A stretch of 64,000 bases of DNA from an uncultured Pelagibacteraceae bacterium (GCA_902578935.1 CACHEU010000002.1:208253-272252); one strand, 5' to 3'; shown: positions 10,327 to 20,018, counted from the first letter of the stretch. The notes: generated by a model not told the origin, from the sequence alone. Numbers and translations are program-made.

Positions 10327-12402
10327 ATGCCAAGAACTCATACATTAGAAAAATATAGAAACATTGGTATCATGGCTCATATTGACGCTGGGAAGACAAC
10401 TACCACTGAAAGAATTTTATATTATACAGGAAAGAGTCATAAAATAGGTGAAGTACATGATGGTGCTGCAACAATGGATTGGATGGAACAAGAACAGGAA
10501 AGAGGAATAACAATTACATCTGCAGCCACAACTTGTTTTTGGAGAGAACATCGAATAAATATTATCGACACACCGGGACACGTAGATTTTACAATTGAAG
10601 TAGAAAGATCACTAAAAGTATTAGACGGAGCCGTTGCAGTTTTCGATGGTGTAGCTGGAGTTGAACCTCAATCAGAAACTGTTTGGAGACAAGCTGACAA
10701 GTACAAGGTACCAAGAATTTGTTTTGTTAATAAATTGGATAGAACGGGCGCTGATTTTTTTAATTGTGTTGAAATGATTAAGGACAGACTTGGAGCCAAA
10801 CCTCTTGTTATGCAAATTCCTGTCGGCATGGAGGCTTCTTTAAAAGGTGTCGTAGATTTAGTTAAAATGAAAGCAGTTATATGGAAAGATGAAAAACTTG
10901 GCGCAGAATTCGAATACGTAGAAATACCAGCAGATTTAAAAGAACAGGCAGAAAAATATAGAAAAGAATTAATAGAAACAGCGGTAGAACAAGATGAAAA
11001 ATTAATGGATGATTACTTAAATGGAAAAGAGATTTCAGAGAAAGATATACTTTCTTGTATACGTAAGGGATGTTTAAAGTTTGATTTTGTACCAGTATTA
11101 ACTGGTTCAGCTTTTAAAAATAAAGGTGTCCAACCACTTCTTGATGCCGTTGTAGATTTCTTGCCCAGCCCTAAAGACATAAATTCAATTAAAGGAACAA
11201 AACCAAACTCGAAAGATGAAGTTGAGAGAAAATTTGATGATAAAGAACCTTTTTCAGCCTTGGCATTTAAAGTTGCAAACGATCCTTTTGTTGGCTCTTT
11301 GACATTTATTAGAATTTATTCGGGAACTTTAAAGTCTGGAACTGGAATTTACAATACAACAAAAGATAAAGAAGAAAGAGTTGGAAGAATGCTATTAATG
11401 CATGCCAATAGTAGAGAGGATGTAAAAGAAGCAAACACAGGAGATATTGTTGCTTTAGCAGGTCTTAAATACACAATTACAGGACATACTTTATCTGATG
11501 AAGACAATCCAGTTGTTTTAGAACCTATGGAGTTTCCAGATCCAGTTATTGAAATTGCAGTAGAACCAAAAACAAAAGGTGACCAAGAAAAAATGGGAGA
11601 AGCTTTGGGAAGATTAGCAAAAGAAGATCCATCTTTTAGAGTTACTTCGGACGAAGAATCAGGGCAAACAATTATAAAAGGTATGGGAGAATTACATTTA
11701 GATATTATCGTTGACAGAATGAAGAGAGAATTTAAGGTTGAAGCTAATATAGGGGCTCCACAGGTTGCTTATAGAGAAACAATTCTTAGACCAGTTTCTA
11801 ATGTTTATATACACAAAAAACAAAGCGGTGGAGCAGGACAGTTTGCAAAAGTAGAATTAAATGTTGAGCCATTAGAACCAGGAAAAGGAAGAGAGGTTGA
11901 AAACAAAATTAAAGGTGGTGCAATACCAAAAGAATTTATTCCCGGAGTAGAAAAGGGAGTAGAAAGTGTTGCCGATAATGGGATATTAGCTGGATTTCCT
12001 TTAATTGATTACAAAGTAACCATTGTTGATGGGCTGCACCACGATGTCGACTCAAGTGTTTTGGCGTTTGAGATAGCTTCAAGATATTGTTTTAAAGAGG
12101 CTTGTACTAAGGCTGGACTTAAGCTTTTAGAACCAGTCATGAGAGTTGAAGTGATAACTCCTGAGGATTATATGGGAGATGTTATAGGTGATTTAAATAG
12201 CAGACGAGGTCAAGTATCTACAACAGATAAAAGAGGTAATGCCACAGTGATAAGTGCAATGGTTCCTTTGGCTAATATGTTTGGTTATATAAATAATCTT
12301 AGATCAATGTCACAAGGTAGAGCTCAATACTCAATGTTTTTTGATCACTATGCAAAAGTTCCTCAAAATGTTCAAGATGAAGTTACAAAGAAAATGGCAT
12401 AA
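10327..12402 (+). CDS. fusA: elongation factor G
   Basis: EF-G is the GTPase that drives translocation and, with RRF, ribosome recycling. I start at ATG 10327 ([14 protein letters not shown]), not the track start at 10303, because homologues begin there and the extra codons lie inside rpsG; this gives 691 residues. The G1 loop [14 protein letters not shown], the switch [10 protein letters not shown] and [10 protein letters not shown] are all present, followed by domains II-V. The usual neighbour tuf does not follow; rpsJ starts 2 nt after the stop. Confidence 0.98.
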   Translation: MPRTHTLEKYRNIGIMAHIDAGKTTTTERILYYTGKSHKIGEVHDGAATMDWMEQEQERGITITSAATTCFWREHRINIIDTPGHVDFTIEVERSLKVLDGAVAVFDGVAGVEPQSETVWRQADKYKVPRICFVNKLDRTGADFFNCVEMIKDRLGAKPLVMQIPVGMEASLKGVVDLVKMKAVIWKDEKLGAEFEYVEIPADLKEQAEKYRKELIETAVEQDEKLMDDYLNGKEISEKDILSCIRKGCLKFDFVPVLTGSAFKNKGVQPLLDAVVDFLPSPKDINSIKGTKPNSKDEVERKFDDKEPFSALAFKVANDPFVGSLTFIRIYSGTLKSGTGIYNTTKDKEERVGRMLLMHANSREDVKEANTGDIVALAGLKYTITGHTLSDEDNPVVLEPMEFPDPVIEIAVEPKTKGDQEKMGEALGRLAKEDPSFRVTSDEESGQTIIKGMGELHLDIIVDRMKREFKVEANIGAPQVAYRETILRPVSNVYIHKKQSGGAGQFAKVELNVEPLEPGKGREVENKIKGGAIPKEFIPGVEKGVESVADNGILAGFPLIDYKVTIVDGLHHDVDSSVLAFEIASRYCFKEACTKAGLKLLEPVMRVEVITPEDYMGDVIGDLNSRRGQVSTTDKRGNATVISAMVPLANMFGYINNLRSMSQGRAQYSMFFDHYAKVPQNVQDEVTKKMA

Positions 12403-12404
12403 CA

Positions 12405-12713
12405 ATGGATAAACAAAACATAAGAATACATTTAAAAGCTTACGATAACAAAATCTTGGATATATCTACCCAAGAAATTGTTAATACAGCTAAAAGAACT
12501 GGTGCACAAGTTAAGGGGCCAATTCCTTTACCAACAAAGGTTGAGAAATTTACCGTTTTAAGATCACCTCATATAGATAAAAAAAGCAGAGAACAATTTG
12601 AAACAAGAACACACAAAAGATTAATAGATATTGTTGAACCAACTCCACAAACAGTCGAGGCTTTAATGAAATTAGATTTGGCTTCAGGAGTTAACATAGA
12701 AATAAAAATATAA
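12405..12713 (+). CDS. rpsJ: 30S ribosomal protein S10
   Basis: S10 sits in the small-subunit head and in E. coli also acts as NusE in antitermination. The 102-residue protein has the normal length and motifs (IRIHLKAYD at the N-terminus, [19 protein letters not shown] in the loop, THKRLIDI). It is the first gene of the S10 operon, but here it is joined to fusA with a 2-nt gap, so the str and S10 operons appear to be one unit. There is no room for the L4-controlled S10 leader known from E. coli. Confidence 0.98.
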   Translation: MDKQNIRIHLKAYDNKILDISTQEIVNTAKRTGAQVKGPIPLPTKVEKFTVLRSPHIDKKSREQFETRTHKRLIDIVEPTPQTVEALMKLDLASGVNIEIKI

Positions 12714-12715
12714 AT

Positions 12716-13507
12716 ATGGCTTTAGGATTAGTAGGAAAAAAAATTGGTATGACAAGAGAGTTTTTCGACTCAGGTATTTCTATTCCTGTAACTGTTGTTA
12801 AAATTGAAAAGGGCAGAGTTATAGATGTATATACAAAAGAAAAAAATGGCTATTCAGCTGTAAAATTAGGCTTTGTAAAATTAAAAAATTCAAAACTTAC
12901 CAATCAAATGAAAGGTTTTTTTGCAAAAAAAAATACAGAACCAAAAAAAATTATTAAAGAATATAGAATCGAAAAACCCGAGGAATTTAAAACTGGAAAT
13001 GAAATAGGATTGGAAGCATTCAAAGATGTTAAATTTATCGATGTTAGATCTGAAACAATAGGAAAAGGTTTTGCAGGAGTTATGAAAAAATACAATTTTG
13101 CGGGTTTAAGAGCAACACATGGAGTTTCTGTTTCTCACAGATCACATGGGTCAACAGGTCAAAGACAGGATCCAGGAAAGGTATTTAAAGGAAAAAAAAT
13201 GGCTGGACACATGGGAGCAAAATTTAGGACAATTTTAAATCTCGAAGTAATTAAATCGGACCCAGAAAATAGTTTACTCTACATCAAAGGATCAATACCA
13301 GGATCAAAAAACTCTTTAGTCTTCTTAAGAAAATCAACAAAATCTTTCAATAGAAAAACATCTGTTGAAAAATTTGCTCAAGAAGGCAAACAAACTGTAA
13401 AAAAAGAAACTAAAACCTCAGATAAGAAAGCAGAAGCTAAAAAACCTGAAGCTAAAAAACCAGATGACAAAAAACCCGCTGCAAAGGAGCAGCCTAAAAA
13501 GAAATAA
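12716..13507 (+). CDS. rplC: 50S ribosomal protein L3 with Lys-rich C-terminal tail
   Basis: L3 is an early-assembly protein reaching toward the peptidyl-transferase centre. The core (about residues 1-212) is typical, with [34 protein letters not shown]. The remaining roughly 50 residues form a low-complexity tail of Lys, Glu, Ala and Pro with repeated EAKKP units, bringing the length to 263 instead of about 210. The tail is in frame and ends just before rplD. Similar charged tails occur on L5, L17 and S11 here. Its function is unknown. Confidence 0.97.
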   Translation: MALGLVGKKIGMTREFFDSGISIPVTVVKIEKGRVIDVYTKEKNGYSAVKLGFVKLKNSKLTNQMKGFFAKKNTEPKKIIKEYRIEKPEEFKTGNEIGLEAFKDVKFIDVRSETIGKGFAGVMKKYNFAGLRATHGVSVSHRSHGSTGQRQDPGKVFKGKKMAGHMGAKFRTILNLEVIKSDPENSLLYIKGSIPGSKNSLVFLRKSTKSFNRKTSVEKFAQEGKQTVKKETKTSDKKAEAKKPEAKKPDDKKPAAKEQPKKK

Positions 13508-13510
13508 ATT

Positions 13511-14149
13511 ATGAGTATAAAAGTTTTAACTATTGATGGTGGAAGTAAATCTCAGAGTCTTAAGTTACCCGAGAGTTTAATAGGACTAAAAGTTAATAAC
13601 AGACTTTTAAAGTATGTGGTCGACTGGCAGTTAAATAGATCTAAAAAAAGGATAGCCAAAACTAAACAAAGAAATGAAGTTATTGGTTCTACTAGAAAAA
13701 TTTATGCCCAAAAAGGAACTGGAGGAGCAAGACATTCTAGCAGGAAGGCACCTATTTTTGTTGGAGGTGGTATTGCTCATGGTCCTAAAGGAGATAATTA
13801 TAAAACAAAAAGAATTAATAAAAAAATTAGAAAACTAGCACTCGCCCAAACTATTTCGAAAAAAAATATAAATAAAGAACTCCATGTATTTGAAGATGTA
13901 AAAAAACAGATAAATAAAACTAAAATCTTCAATAACTTTTTAGTAAAAAATAAATTAGAGAATGTTCTAATTATTTCAGACAAAGAAACAGAAAAAAATA
14001 TATACAAATCAGTTAGAAATATTCCAAATGTTAAATTAATTAATGATGAAGGAACAAATGTTTATGATCTTATAAAATTTAAAAATGTTTTGTTTACAAC
14101 AAGTTCTATAAAAAATATTGAACAGAGACTTACAAATGAAAAAAATTAA
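13511..14149 (+). CDS. rplD: 50S ribosomal protein L4
   Basis: L4 lines the exit tunnel; in E. coli it also regulates the S10 operon. The 212-residue protein carries the tunnel loop region KIYAQKGTGGARHSSRKAPIFVGGG and the usual downstream fold, though the C-terminal half is strongly Lys/Asn/Ile biased like the rest of this genome. The start ATG is 3 nt after the rplC stop. The 3' end overlaps the start of rplW by 14 nt. Confidence 0.97.
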   Translation: MSIKVLTIDGGSKSQSLKLPESLIGLKVNNRLLKYVVDWQLNRSKKRIAKTKQRNEVIGSTRKIYAQKGTGGARHSSRKAPIFVGGGIAHGPKGDNYKTKRINKKIRKLALAQTISKKNINKELHVFEDVKKQINKTKIFNNFLVKNKLENVLIISDKETEKNIYKSVRNIPNVKLINDEGTNVYDLIKFKNVLFTTSSIKNIEQRLTNEKN

Positions 14150-14429
14150 TTATTTAGATTCTATTAAATCTCCTGTAATTACAGAAAAGGCTACCGGTTT
14201 GTCTGAGCAAAATAAAGTTATTTTTAAGGTACATGAAAATGCTTCAAAAACCTCAATTAAAAAAAATATTGAAAAAATATTTAAGGTTAAAGTGATCAAA
14301 GTAAATACAATAAATAAAAAACCAAAAAGAAAAATGGTTAGAGGGAAAATTGGAATTAAACAAGGTTTCAAAAAAGCTGTAATAACTTTAAAAAAAGGTC
14401 AAAGCATAGACCTTGCAACAGGAGCTTAA
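14136..14429 (+). CDS. rplW: 50S ribosomal protein L23
   Basis: L23 lies beside the tunnel exit and is the docking site for trigger factor and SRP. I choose ATG 14136 (MKKINYLDSIKSPVITEKA), giving 97 residues as in homologues; the track start at 14118 would add six residues inside rplD. The SPVITEKAT motif and the GxKKAVITL end are recognisable. The chosen start overlaps the last 14 nt of rplD in another frame, suggesting translational coupling. Confidence 0.95.
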   Translation: MKKINYLDSIKSPVITEKATGLSEQNKVIFKVHENASKTSIKKNIEKIFKVKVIKVNTINKKPKRKMVRGKIGIKQGFKKAVITLKKGQSIDLATGA

Positions 14430-14433
14430 AAAG

Positions 14434-15264
14434 ATGAGTTTAAAAAGCTATAAACCATACACAAAATCAACAAGAACAACAATTCTTGTTGACAGAAAAA
14501 ATATTTGGAAAGGATCGCCCGTTAAATCTTTAACTAGAGGAAAAATTTCTTCTGGAGGAAGAAATAATCTAGGAAGAATTACTTCCAGATCTAAAGGAGC
14601 AGGTCACAAAAAAAGATATAGAATTATAGATTTTTTTAGAAATAAAATTGATGTTACAGGAAAAGTTGAGAGAATAGAATATGATCCTAACAGAACATCT
14701 TATATTGCTCTTATAAAATACGAAGACAATTCAAAAAATTATATTATTTGTCCAGAAAATTTAAAGATAGGTGACACTATAGTCTCAGGAAAAGCCAAAG
14801 AAATAAAAGTTGGTAACAATATGCCTCTAAGAGATATACCTCCTGGAACCTCATTACATAATGTAGAATTGGCTGAAGGTAGCGGAGGAAAGTTAGCAAG
14901 ATCGGCAGGCTCATCTGTTATTTTATCTGGTTTTGACGATGAATATGCAATTATAAAATTAGCATCTGGAGAGACTAGAAAAGTAAGGTCAGCATGCAAA
15001 GCTACAATAGGAACAGTTTCAAACCCAGATCAAAAAAACATACAGATTGGTAAGGCGGGAAGAAATAGATGGAAGGGTAAAAGACCGATGGTTAGAGGAG
15101 TAGCCAAAAACCCAGTTGATCACCCTCATGGAGGAGGAGAAGGAAAAACTTCAGGCGGGAGAAATCCAGTTTCTCCTTGGGGTCAGTCAGCTAAAGGATT
15201 GAAAACTAGAAAACCTAAGAGAAGTGATCAATTTATAATATCTAGAAGAAAGAAAAGGAAATAA
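14434..15264 (+). CDS. rplB: 50S ribosomal protein L2
   Basis: L2 is a core 23S rRNA-binding protein needed for subunit joining and peptidyl-transferase activity. The start at 14434 (MSLKSYKPYTKSTR) gives 276 residues, matching the family; the track start at 14413 would extend into rplW. The conserved C-terminal stretch VRGVAKNPVDHPHGGGEG, including the functional histidine, is intact, as is RSAGSSVILSG. It lies 4 nt after rplW and 3 nt before rpsS. Confidence 0.98.
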   Translation: MSLKSYKPYTKSTRTTILVDRKNIWKGSPVKSLTRGKISSGGRNNLGRITSRSKGAGHKKRYRIIDFFRNKIDVTGKVERIEYDPNRTSYIALIKYEDNSKNYIICPENLKIGDTIVSGKAKEIKVGNNMPLRDIPPGTSLHNVELAEGSGGKLARSAGSSVILSGFDDEYAIIKLASGETRKVRSACKATIGTVSNPDQKNIQIGKAGRNRWKGKRPMVRGVAKNPVDHPHGGGEGKTSGGRNPVSPWGQSAKGLKTRKPKRSDQFIISRRKKRK

Positions 15265-15267
15265 AGC

Positions 15268-15681
15268 ATGACCAGAGGAATTTGGAAAGGTCCATTTGTT
15301 CATCCGAGCTTGTTAAAAAAAATAGACAAGATTAAGGACAAAAGTAAAAAACAACCTATAAAAACTTGGTCAAGAAATTCTACAATCATACCTGAATTTG
15401 TTGGACATAGTTTTTTAATTCATAACGGAAAAACTTTTATTCCAATCACAATTTCTGAAGAAATGGTTGGACACAAACTAGGAGAATTTTCACCTACAAG
15501 AAAATTTTCTGGACATACTCCAGCAGACAAGAAAGCTGCAGCAGAAGGGGTAGCAACGGCGGCACCAGGAGCAGCGCCAAAAGCAGCACCAGGAGGAGCA
15601 CCAAAAGCAGCACCAGGAGCAGCACCAGGAGCAGCACCAGGAGCAGCACCAGGAGCAGCACCTAAAAAGGATTCTAAATGA
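15268..15681 (+). CDS. rpsS: 30S ribosomal protein S19 with Ala/Pro/Gly repeat tail
   Basis: S19 forms a head complex with S13. Residues 1 to about 88 are a normal S19 ([49 protein letters not shown]). The family normally ends near residue 92; this protein continues to 137. The extra part is a low-complexity tail of APGA and APKA units encoded by a 12-bp tandem repeat (annotated separately) and ending PKKDSK. The tail is in frame and its stop overlaps the rplV start (ATGA), so it is not an assembly frameshift by this evidence. Its role is unknown; it resembles the flexible hinge of L7/L12 in composition. Confidence 0.95.
   Translation: MTRGIWKGPFVHPSLLKKIDKIKDKSKKQPIKTWSRNSTIIPEFVGHSFLIHNGKTFIPITISEEMVGHKLGEFSPTRKFSGHTPADKKAAAEGVATAAPGAAPKAAPGGAPKAAPGAAPGAAPGAAPGAAPKKDSK
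15562..15669 (+). repeat. 12-bp tandem repeat (GCACCAGGAGCA) inside rpsS
   Basis: Eight consecutive 12-bp units run from 15562 to 15657, five of them exactly GCACCAGGAGCA, the others differing by G or AA changes (GCGCCAAAAGCA, GCACCAGGAGGA, GCACCAAAAGCA). A degenerate ninth unit, GCACCTAAAAAG, follows. The unit encodes Ala-Pro-Gly-Ala or Ala-Pro-Lys-Ala. It is far more GC-rich than the surrounding sequence. Such a repeat can change in copy number by slippage without shifting the frame. Confidence 0.95.
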
Positions 15682-16046
15682 GCGAAAAAAACAACATAGT
15701 AAAAGCAATAAATAAAAATGTTAGGAGTGGGGCTAGAAAAGCAAATTTGGTGCTTAATTTCATTAAAGGCAAGAAAGCAGATATAGCCATTAAAGATTTA
15801 GAATTTACAAGAAAGAAGGTTGCTGAAGATATTAAAAAAACTGTAAAATCAGCTATCGCTAATGCTGAAAATAACTATCAGTATGACATAGACAATCTGT
15901 ATGTGAAAGAAGCTTATGTTGGAAAATCTATAGTTATGAAAAGATTTAGACCAAGAGCAAAAGGAAGAGCTGCTGCAATAAAGAAACCCTTTAGCAGAAT
16001 TACTATAATACTAGAAGAAAAAAAAAACAAAGAGGTTAAAAAATAA
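15678..16046 (+). CDS. rplV: 50S ribosomal protein L22
   Basis: L22 spans the large subunit, and its beta-hairpin narrows the exit tunnel. The 122-residue protein has the N-terminal [17 protein letters not shown] region and the hairpin [26 protein letters not shown]. Its start overlaps the rpsS stop by 4 nt (ATGA) and its stop overlaps the rpsC start (TAATG), so the three are likely translationally coupled. Length and motifs are normal. Confidence 0.97.
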   Translation: MSEKNNIVKAINKNVRSGARKANLVLNFIKGKKADIAIKDLEFTRKKVAEDIKKTVKSAIANAENNYQYDIDNLYVKEAYVGKSIVMKRFRPRAKGRAAAIKKPFSRITIILEEKKNKEVKK

Positions 16047-16732
16047 TGGGGCAAAAAGTTAATCCAATTGGTTTAAGACTTGGCGTTAATAGAGGATGGG
16101 ATTCTATTTGGTTTGCTAAAAAGGCAGATTACGGAAAGTACTTAATTGAAGATTATAAAATTAGACAATTTATTAGAAAAAATATAACAAACGCAGGGGT
16201 TTCGGAAATTGTTATAGAGAGATCATCAAAAAAATGTACAGTTTCTATTCATACTTCTAGGCCAGGATTTGTTATTGGTAAAAAGGGTTCAGATATAGAA
16301 AAGATTAAAAATAAAATTTCAAAAATTACTAAAGACGAAGTAACAGTTAATATAAAAGAAATAAAAAAACCAGAATTAAACTCATATTTAGTTGCCGAAA
16401 ATATTGCACAGCAATTAGTAAAAAGGGTGGCTTACAGAAGAGCAATGAAAAGGGCTATGCAAGCTACTATGAGACTAGGGGCTAAAGGCATCAAAGTTTG
16501 TGTAAGCGGTAGATTGGCAGGAAATGATATCGCTAGAAGTGAATGGTTGAGAGAAGGAAGTATACCTTTGCATACATTAAGAGCAAATCTTGATTACGCA
16601 GAGTCAGAAGCACTAACAACCTATGGAATGATAGGAGTTAAAGTTTGGATATACAAAGGAGAAATATTTTTAAAAGATGTTGAAAAAAAGAAAATTGAAA
16701 AGGTAAAAAATGCTACAGCCGGTAAGAAGTAA
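16046..16732 (+). CDS. rpsC: 30S ribosomal protein S3
   Basis: S3 lies at the mRNA entry channel and contributes helicase activity. The 228-residue protein starts [20 protein letters not shown] and has the KH domain [15 protein letters not shown] (about residues 72-90) and the C-terminal domain with [15 protein letters not shown]. It is slightly shorter than the E. coli protein, with a Lys-rich end. The last 23 nt overlap the rplP start in another frame. Confidence 0.98.
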   Translation: MGQKVNPIGLRLGVNRGWDSIWFAKKADYGKYLIEDYKIRQFIRKNITNAGVSEIVIERSSKKCTVSIHTSRPGFVIGKKGSDIEKIKNKISKITKDEVTVNIKEIKKPELNSYLVAENIAQQLVKRVAYRRAMKRAMQATMRLGAKGIKVCVSGRLAGNDIARSEWLREGSIPLHTLRANLDYAESEALTTYGMIGVKVWIYKGEIFLKDVEKKKIEKVKNATAGKK

Positions 16733-17120
16733 ATATAGAAAAGCTCACAAAGGCCGAATTCATGGTAAGGCTACTAGAGTTGCTACTTTAAATTATGGTG
16801 CTTATGGTTTAAAGGCAATGCAGCCAGAAAGAGTAATTGGAAAGCAAATAGAAGCAGCCAGGGTTGCTCTAACGAGACATATGCAAAGAACTGGAAAAGT
16901 TTGGTCAAGAATTTTTCCAAATATTCCAGTTTCAAAAAAACCAACTGAAGTTCGAATGGGCAAGGGTAAAGGATCTCCAGAGTTTTGGGCATGTAGAGTA
17001 AAACCAGGAAGAATATTATTTGAAGTGGATGGAGTTTCAGAAGAAGTTGCAAGAGAGGCTTTATACAAAGCTTCAGCAAAACTTCCTATAAGAACAAAAT
17101 TTGTTAAGAGGTATAAATGA
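16710..17120 (+). CDS. rplP: 50S ribosomal protein L16
   Basis: L16 shapes the A-site tRNA pocket of the large subunit. The 136-residue protein begins [19 protein letters not shown], aligning with the family's start, which fixes ATG 16710 even though it lies 23 nt inside rpsC. The [21 protein letters not shown] and [13 protein letters not shown] motifs are intact, including the conserved arginine region that is hydroxylated in some bacteria. rpmC follows with a 4-nt overlap. Confidence 0.98.
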   Translation: MLQPVRSKYRKAHKGRIHGKATRVATLNYGAYGLKAMQPERVIGKQIEAARVALTRHMQRTGKVWSRIFPNIPVSKKPTEVRMGKGKGSPEFWACRVKPGRILFEVDGVSEEVAREALYKASAKLPIRTKFVKRYK

Positions 17121-17302
17121 AAAAAAAAGATATAAAAAAATTAACAAAGGATCAATCCATAAGAGAAATCGATAAACTAAAGAAGGATTTATTCAATATG
17201 CGTTTTAAAAAAATAAATGGGCAACTTCAAAATTTAGCAGAATATTCTACAATTAAAAAGAATATTGCTAGGCTTTATAATATTAAGGGAAACAAAAAAT
17301 GA
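17117..17302 (+). CDS. rpmC: 50S ribosomal protein L29
   Basis: L29 is a small helical protein beside the tunnel exit next to L23. The 61-residue product has the conserved core [15 protein letters not shown] and the following Ile-Lys-Lys-Asn-Ile-Ala-Arg helix. It overlaps rplP by 4 nt upstream (ATGA) and rpsQ by 4 nt downstream. Length is normal for the family. Confidence 0.95.
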   Translation: MKKKDIKKLTKDQSIREIDKLKKDLFNMRFKKINGQLQNLAEYSTIKKNIARLYNIKGNKK

Positions 17303-17529
17303 CAAAAAGAATTTTAGAGGGACAGGTAGTTAGTAGCAAGGGCAACAAAACTATTGTTGTTGAAGTTAAAAGGAGATTTACACATTCTTTTTACGGAAAG
17401 GTGATATCAAGATCTAAAAAATATCATGCGCATGATGAAAAAAATAAATTTAAAGAAGGAGATAAAGTTAGAATAATTGAAAGTAAACCAATATCGAAAT
17501 TAAAAACATGGCAGGTTATTGAAAAATGA
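17299..17529 (+). CDS. rpsQ: 30S ribosomal protein S17
   Basis: S17 is an OB-fold protein binding the 5' domain of 16S rRNA. The 76-residue protein has the start [20 protein letters not shown], the [16 protein letters not shown] strand and [15 protein letters not shown]. Start and stop overlap both neighbours by 4 nt (ATGA), as is typical for this tightly coupled operon. Confidence 0.97.
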   Translation: MTKRILEGQVVSSKGNKTIVVEVKRRFTHSFYGKVISRSKKYHAHDEKNKFKEGDKVRIIESKPISKLKTWQVIEK

Positions 17530-17894
17530 TACAGGTACAAACAGAATTACAAGTAGCGGATAATACTGGGGCAAAAAGAGTCGAATGTATTAAAGTTTTA
17601 GGTGGTTCAAAAAGAAGGTATGCGGGGATAGGTGACTTGATCGTTGTAAGCGTGAAAGATGCTTTGCCAAAAGGCAAAGTAAAAAAAGGATCAGTACATA
17701 AAGCTGTTGTGGTTAGAACAAAAAAAGAAATTTTTAGAAAAGATGGTTCAAAAGTTCAGTTTGATAGCAATTCTGTAGTTTTAACTGATGAAAAGGGAGA
17801 ACCAATAGGAACAAGAATTTTTGGTCCAGTTACTAGAGAACTAAGATCAAGAGGTCAAACAAAAATAATTTCTTTAGCACCGGAGGTAATTTAA
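17526..17894 (+). CDS. rplN: 50S ribosomal protein L14
   Basis: L14 forms an intersubunit bridge and is the target of the silencing factor RsfS. The 122-residue protein has the canonical start [21 protein letters not shown] and the C-terminal [13 protein letters not shown] motif. It overlaps rpsQ by 4 nt; rplX follows after 2 nt. Length and motifs match the family. Confidence 0.98.
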   Translation: MIQVQTELQVADNTGAKRVECIKVLGGSKRRYAGIGDLIVVSVKDALPKGKVKKGSVHKAVVVRTKKEIFRKDGSKVQFDSNSVVLTDEKGEPIGTRIFGPVTRELRSRGQTKIISLAPEVI

Positions 17895-17896
17895 AC

Positions 17897-18151
17897 ATGT
17901 TTTTAAAAAAAGGTATGAAAGTTAAAGTCTGTGTTGGAAAAGACAAAGGTAAAAGTGGAGAAATTATTGAGATTAACAGGGTTAGAGAATTGGCCAAAGT
18001 GAAAGAAGTTAATATGCTGAAAAAACACAAAAAACCAACAAAAGAAACTAAAGGCGGAATAGTAACTAAAGAAGGATACATTCATTTGTCAAATTTGAAA
18101 CAGTTAGATGAAGTAAAAGCTAAAGCTACTAAAACTAAAGGTAAAAAATGA
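17897..18151 (+). CDS. rplX: 50S ribosomal protein L24
   Basis: L24 is an assembly initiator that binds the 5' end of 23S rRNA near the tunnel exit. The protein has the KOW motif [23 protein letters not shown] and the [12 protein letters not shown] segment. At 84 residues it is shorter than the usual roughly 100, with the C-terminal part reduced and replaced by a short Lys/Thr tail ([11 protein letters not shown]). The stop overlaps the rplE start by 4 nt. Confidence 0.94.
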   Translation: MFLKKGMKVKVCVGKDKGKSGEIIEINRVRELAKVKEVNMLKKHKKPTKETKGGIVTKEGYIHLSNLKQLDEVKAKATKTKGKK

Positions 18152-18768
18152 CACCAAGACTAAGAGAAAAATATAAAAACGAAATTATTAAAAGTTTAAT
18201 GTCTAAATTAAACCTTAAAAATTCTAACGCGGTCCCAAAAATTGAAAAAATTGTTATAAATATGGGTCTTGGAGCAGATGCATTAGATAAAAAGAAATTA
18301 GAAACATGTGTAAAAGATATGGCTGCAATAACTGGACAACATCCATTAGTAACTAGGTTTAAAAAATCTATTTCTAATTTTAAATCTAGAAAAGGTGCAA
18401 ATGCTGGACTCAAGGTTACCTTGAGGAATGATAGAATGTACGAATTTATTGATAGGATGATTAATATTGCTTTACCTAGAGTCAAAGATTTCAGGGGGTT
18501 AAAAGATAATAGCTGTGACAGATTTGGAAACTTTAGTTTTGGAATTAAGGAACACATAATTTTTCCAGAAATAAATTTTGATAAGGTTGATAGAATTCGT
18601 GGTTTGGATGTAACAATAGTTACAACAAGCCAATCTAAAGAAGAAACAATATCATTACTTAAAGAATTTAATTTTCCAATTGTTAAAAGTGTTGAAAAGA
18701 AAAAAAAGAAAATAAAGAAAATACCAAAAAAAGAGGAGAAACAAGAGGAGAAAGAAAAAAATGGCTAA
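18148..18768 (+). CDS. rplE: 50S ribosomal protein L5 with Lys/Glu tail
   Basis: L5 binds 5S rRNA and contacts the small-subunit head. The core of about 180 residues is typical: [35 protein letters not shown], and [10 protein letters not shown]. The last 25 residues are an added [20 protein letters not shown] tail, giving 206 in total. The start overlaps rplX by 4 nt and the end overlaps rpsN by 8 nt. The tail matches the charged extensions on L3, L17 and S11. Confidence 0.97.
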   Translation: MTPRLREKYKNEIIKSLMSKLNLKNSNAVPKIEKIVINMGLGADALDKKKLETCVKDMAAITGQHPLVTRFKKSISNFKSRKGANAGLKVTLRNDRMYEFIDRMINIALPRVKDFRGLKDNSCDRFGNFSFGIKEHIIFPEINFDKVDRIRGLDVTIVTTSQSKEETISLLKEFNFPIVKSVEKKKKKIKKIPKKEEKQEEKEKNG

Positions 18769-19066
18769 AACAAGTGCAATTCAAAGAAATTTAAAAAGAA
18801 TAAAAATGGCAAAACGATTTGATAATAAAAGAAAAAAATTAAAGGCGATAGTTAGAAACAAAAAACTACCTTTAAACGAAAGATTTGCCGCACAGTTAAA
18901 ACTTTCAAAACTTCCAAAAAACTCATCAAAGATTAGAATTAGAAATAGATGTGAAATTTCAGGAAGACCGCATGGAGTTTATAGAAAACTCAAAATTTCA
19001 AGAATTGCTTTAAGACAGATGGCTTCGACAGGAAAAATTCCTGGAATGACGAAGTCCAGTTGGTAA
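18761..19066 (+). CDS. rpsN: 30S ribosomal protein S14
   Basis: S14 is a head protein beside S19 and S3. The 101-residue, zinc-free (C-minus) form is typical of alphaproteobacteria: [15 protein letters not shown] at the N-terminus and [22 protein letters not shown] near the C-terminus. Only one cysteine is present in that region, so no zinc ribbon. The start overlaps rplE by 8 nt. Confidence 0.97.
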   Translation: MAKTSAIQRNLKRIKMAKRFDNKRKKLKAIVRNKKLPLNERFAAQLKLSKLPKNSSKIRIRNRCEISGRPHGVYRKLKISRIALRQMASTGKIPGMTKSSW

Positions 19067-19068
19067 AT

Positions 19069-19075
19069 AAGGAGG
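19069..19075 (+). promoter_or_regulatory. strong Shine-Dalgarno sequence for rpsH
   Basis: AAGGAGG sits 3 nt upstream of the rpsH ATG, in the 12-nt gap after rpsN. Spacing is short but plausible. Most genes in this window are coupled by stop/start overlaps and lack so complete a Shine-Dalgarno sequence, which makes this one stand out and fixes the rpsH start. Confidence 0.7.
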
Positions 19076-19078
19076 AAT

Positions 19079-19477
19079 ATGGCTTTTGTTGATCCTATAG
19101 GAGATATGTTAACCAGAATAAGAAATGGACAAATGCGTTCATTAAATAAGATTGATATACCATTTTCTGTTTTTAGGTCTAAAATTTTAGATGTCTTAAA
19201 AAAAGAAGGATATATTATTAATTTTAGTATTGATAAAGGAGAAAATAATAAAAAATTATTATTAGTAGATTTAAAATATTATGAAGGTCAACCTGTAATA
19301 AGAGAAATTAAAAGAATCTCAAAACCAGGAAGAAGGGTTTATTCTAGAGCAACAAGCATACCAAGAGTTCATAATGGACTTGGTCTTGCAATATTGTCAA
19401 CAAGCAAAGGTGTTATGTCTGATAGTGAGGCGATCAAAAATAATCTTGGTGGAGAAATAATCTGTAGGGTATTTTAA
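19079..19477 (+). CDS. rpsH: 30S ribosomal protein S8
   Basis: S8 binds the central domain of 16S rRNA and in E. coli represses the spc operon. The 132-residue protein has the N-terminal DPIGDMLTRIRNGQ and the C-terminal SRATSIPRVHNGLGLAILSTSKGVMSD signature. Translation should start efficiently from the AAGGAGG upstream. The stop overlaps the rplF start (TAATG). Confidence 0.98.
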   Translation: MAFVDPIGDMLTRIRNGQMRSLNKIDIPFSVFRSKILDVLKKEGYIINFSIDKGENNKKLLLVDLKYYEGQPVIREIKRISKPGRRVYSRATSIPRVHNGLGLAILSTSKGVMSDSEAIKNNLGGEIICRVF

Positions 19478-20016
19478 TGTCTAAACTTGGAAAAAAAACT
19501 ATTATATTGCCCAAAGATTCAACAATAAAAGTTGATTCTGGCAACTTATTAATTTCAGGACCTAAAGGTTCAAAAACAGTTCCGTTTAATGAAAAAATGT
19601 TTACATCTAAGGTAAATGAAAAAAATGAATTTCAAATTCTTCCAATTAAAAAAACTAAAAATATTTCTGTACTATGGGGAACCTACAGAAGCTTAGTTAA
19701 CAATGCAGTTGTAGGAGTTAGTAAAGGACATGAAAAAAATCTAGAACTAAATGGAGTTGGTTTTAGAGCTAATTTAAAAGGAGAAGATTTAGTCATGAGT
19801 TTAGGTTTTAGTCATGAAGTTAAATACAAAATACCTAAAGAAGTGAAAGTGAAAGTAGAAAAACAAACAAAAATAAATATAGTTGGGGCAGACAAGGAAT
19901 TGGTAGCAAAAACAGCATCTGAAATTAAGTCTATAAAACCAGTCGAACCCTATAAAGCCAAAGGTATTAAAGAAAAAGATCAATATGTTTTGAGAAAAGA
20001 AGGGAAGAAAAAGTAA
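19477..20016 (+). CDS. rplF: 50S ribosomal protein L6
   Basis: L6 lies near the sarcin-ricin loop at the factor-binding site. The 179-residue protein shows two repeated alpha/beta domains and the late signature PVEPYKAKGIKEKDQYVLRKEGKKK. The earlier segments LISGPKGSKTVPF and NLELNGVGFRA are also typical. Coupled to rpsH by a 1-nt overlap; rplR follows after 2 nt. Confidence 0.97.
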   Translation: MSKLGKKTIILPKDSTIKVDSGNLLISGPKGSKTVPFNEKMFTSKVNEKNEFQILPIKKTKNISVLWGTYRSLVNNAVVGVSKGHEKNLELNGVGFRANLKGEDLVMSLGFSHEVKYKIPKEVKVKVEKQTKINIVGADKELVAKTASEIKSIKPVEPYKAKGIKEKDQYVLRKEGKKK

Positions 20017-20018
20017 TA

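Noticed and set aside
15562-15669. Possible CRISPR-like or mobile repeat array
   Set aside because: The units are contiguous 12-mers without spacers and are in frame within rpsS, so this is a coding tandem repeat.
15490-15708. Cysteine-rich 72-residue ORF on the minus strand ([10 protein letters not shown] repeats)
   Set aside because: It is the reverse-strand reading of the GCACCAGGAGCA repeat inside rpsS; it has no start context or homologue I recognise and covers a real gene on the other strand.
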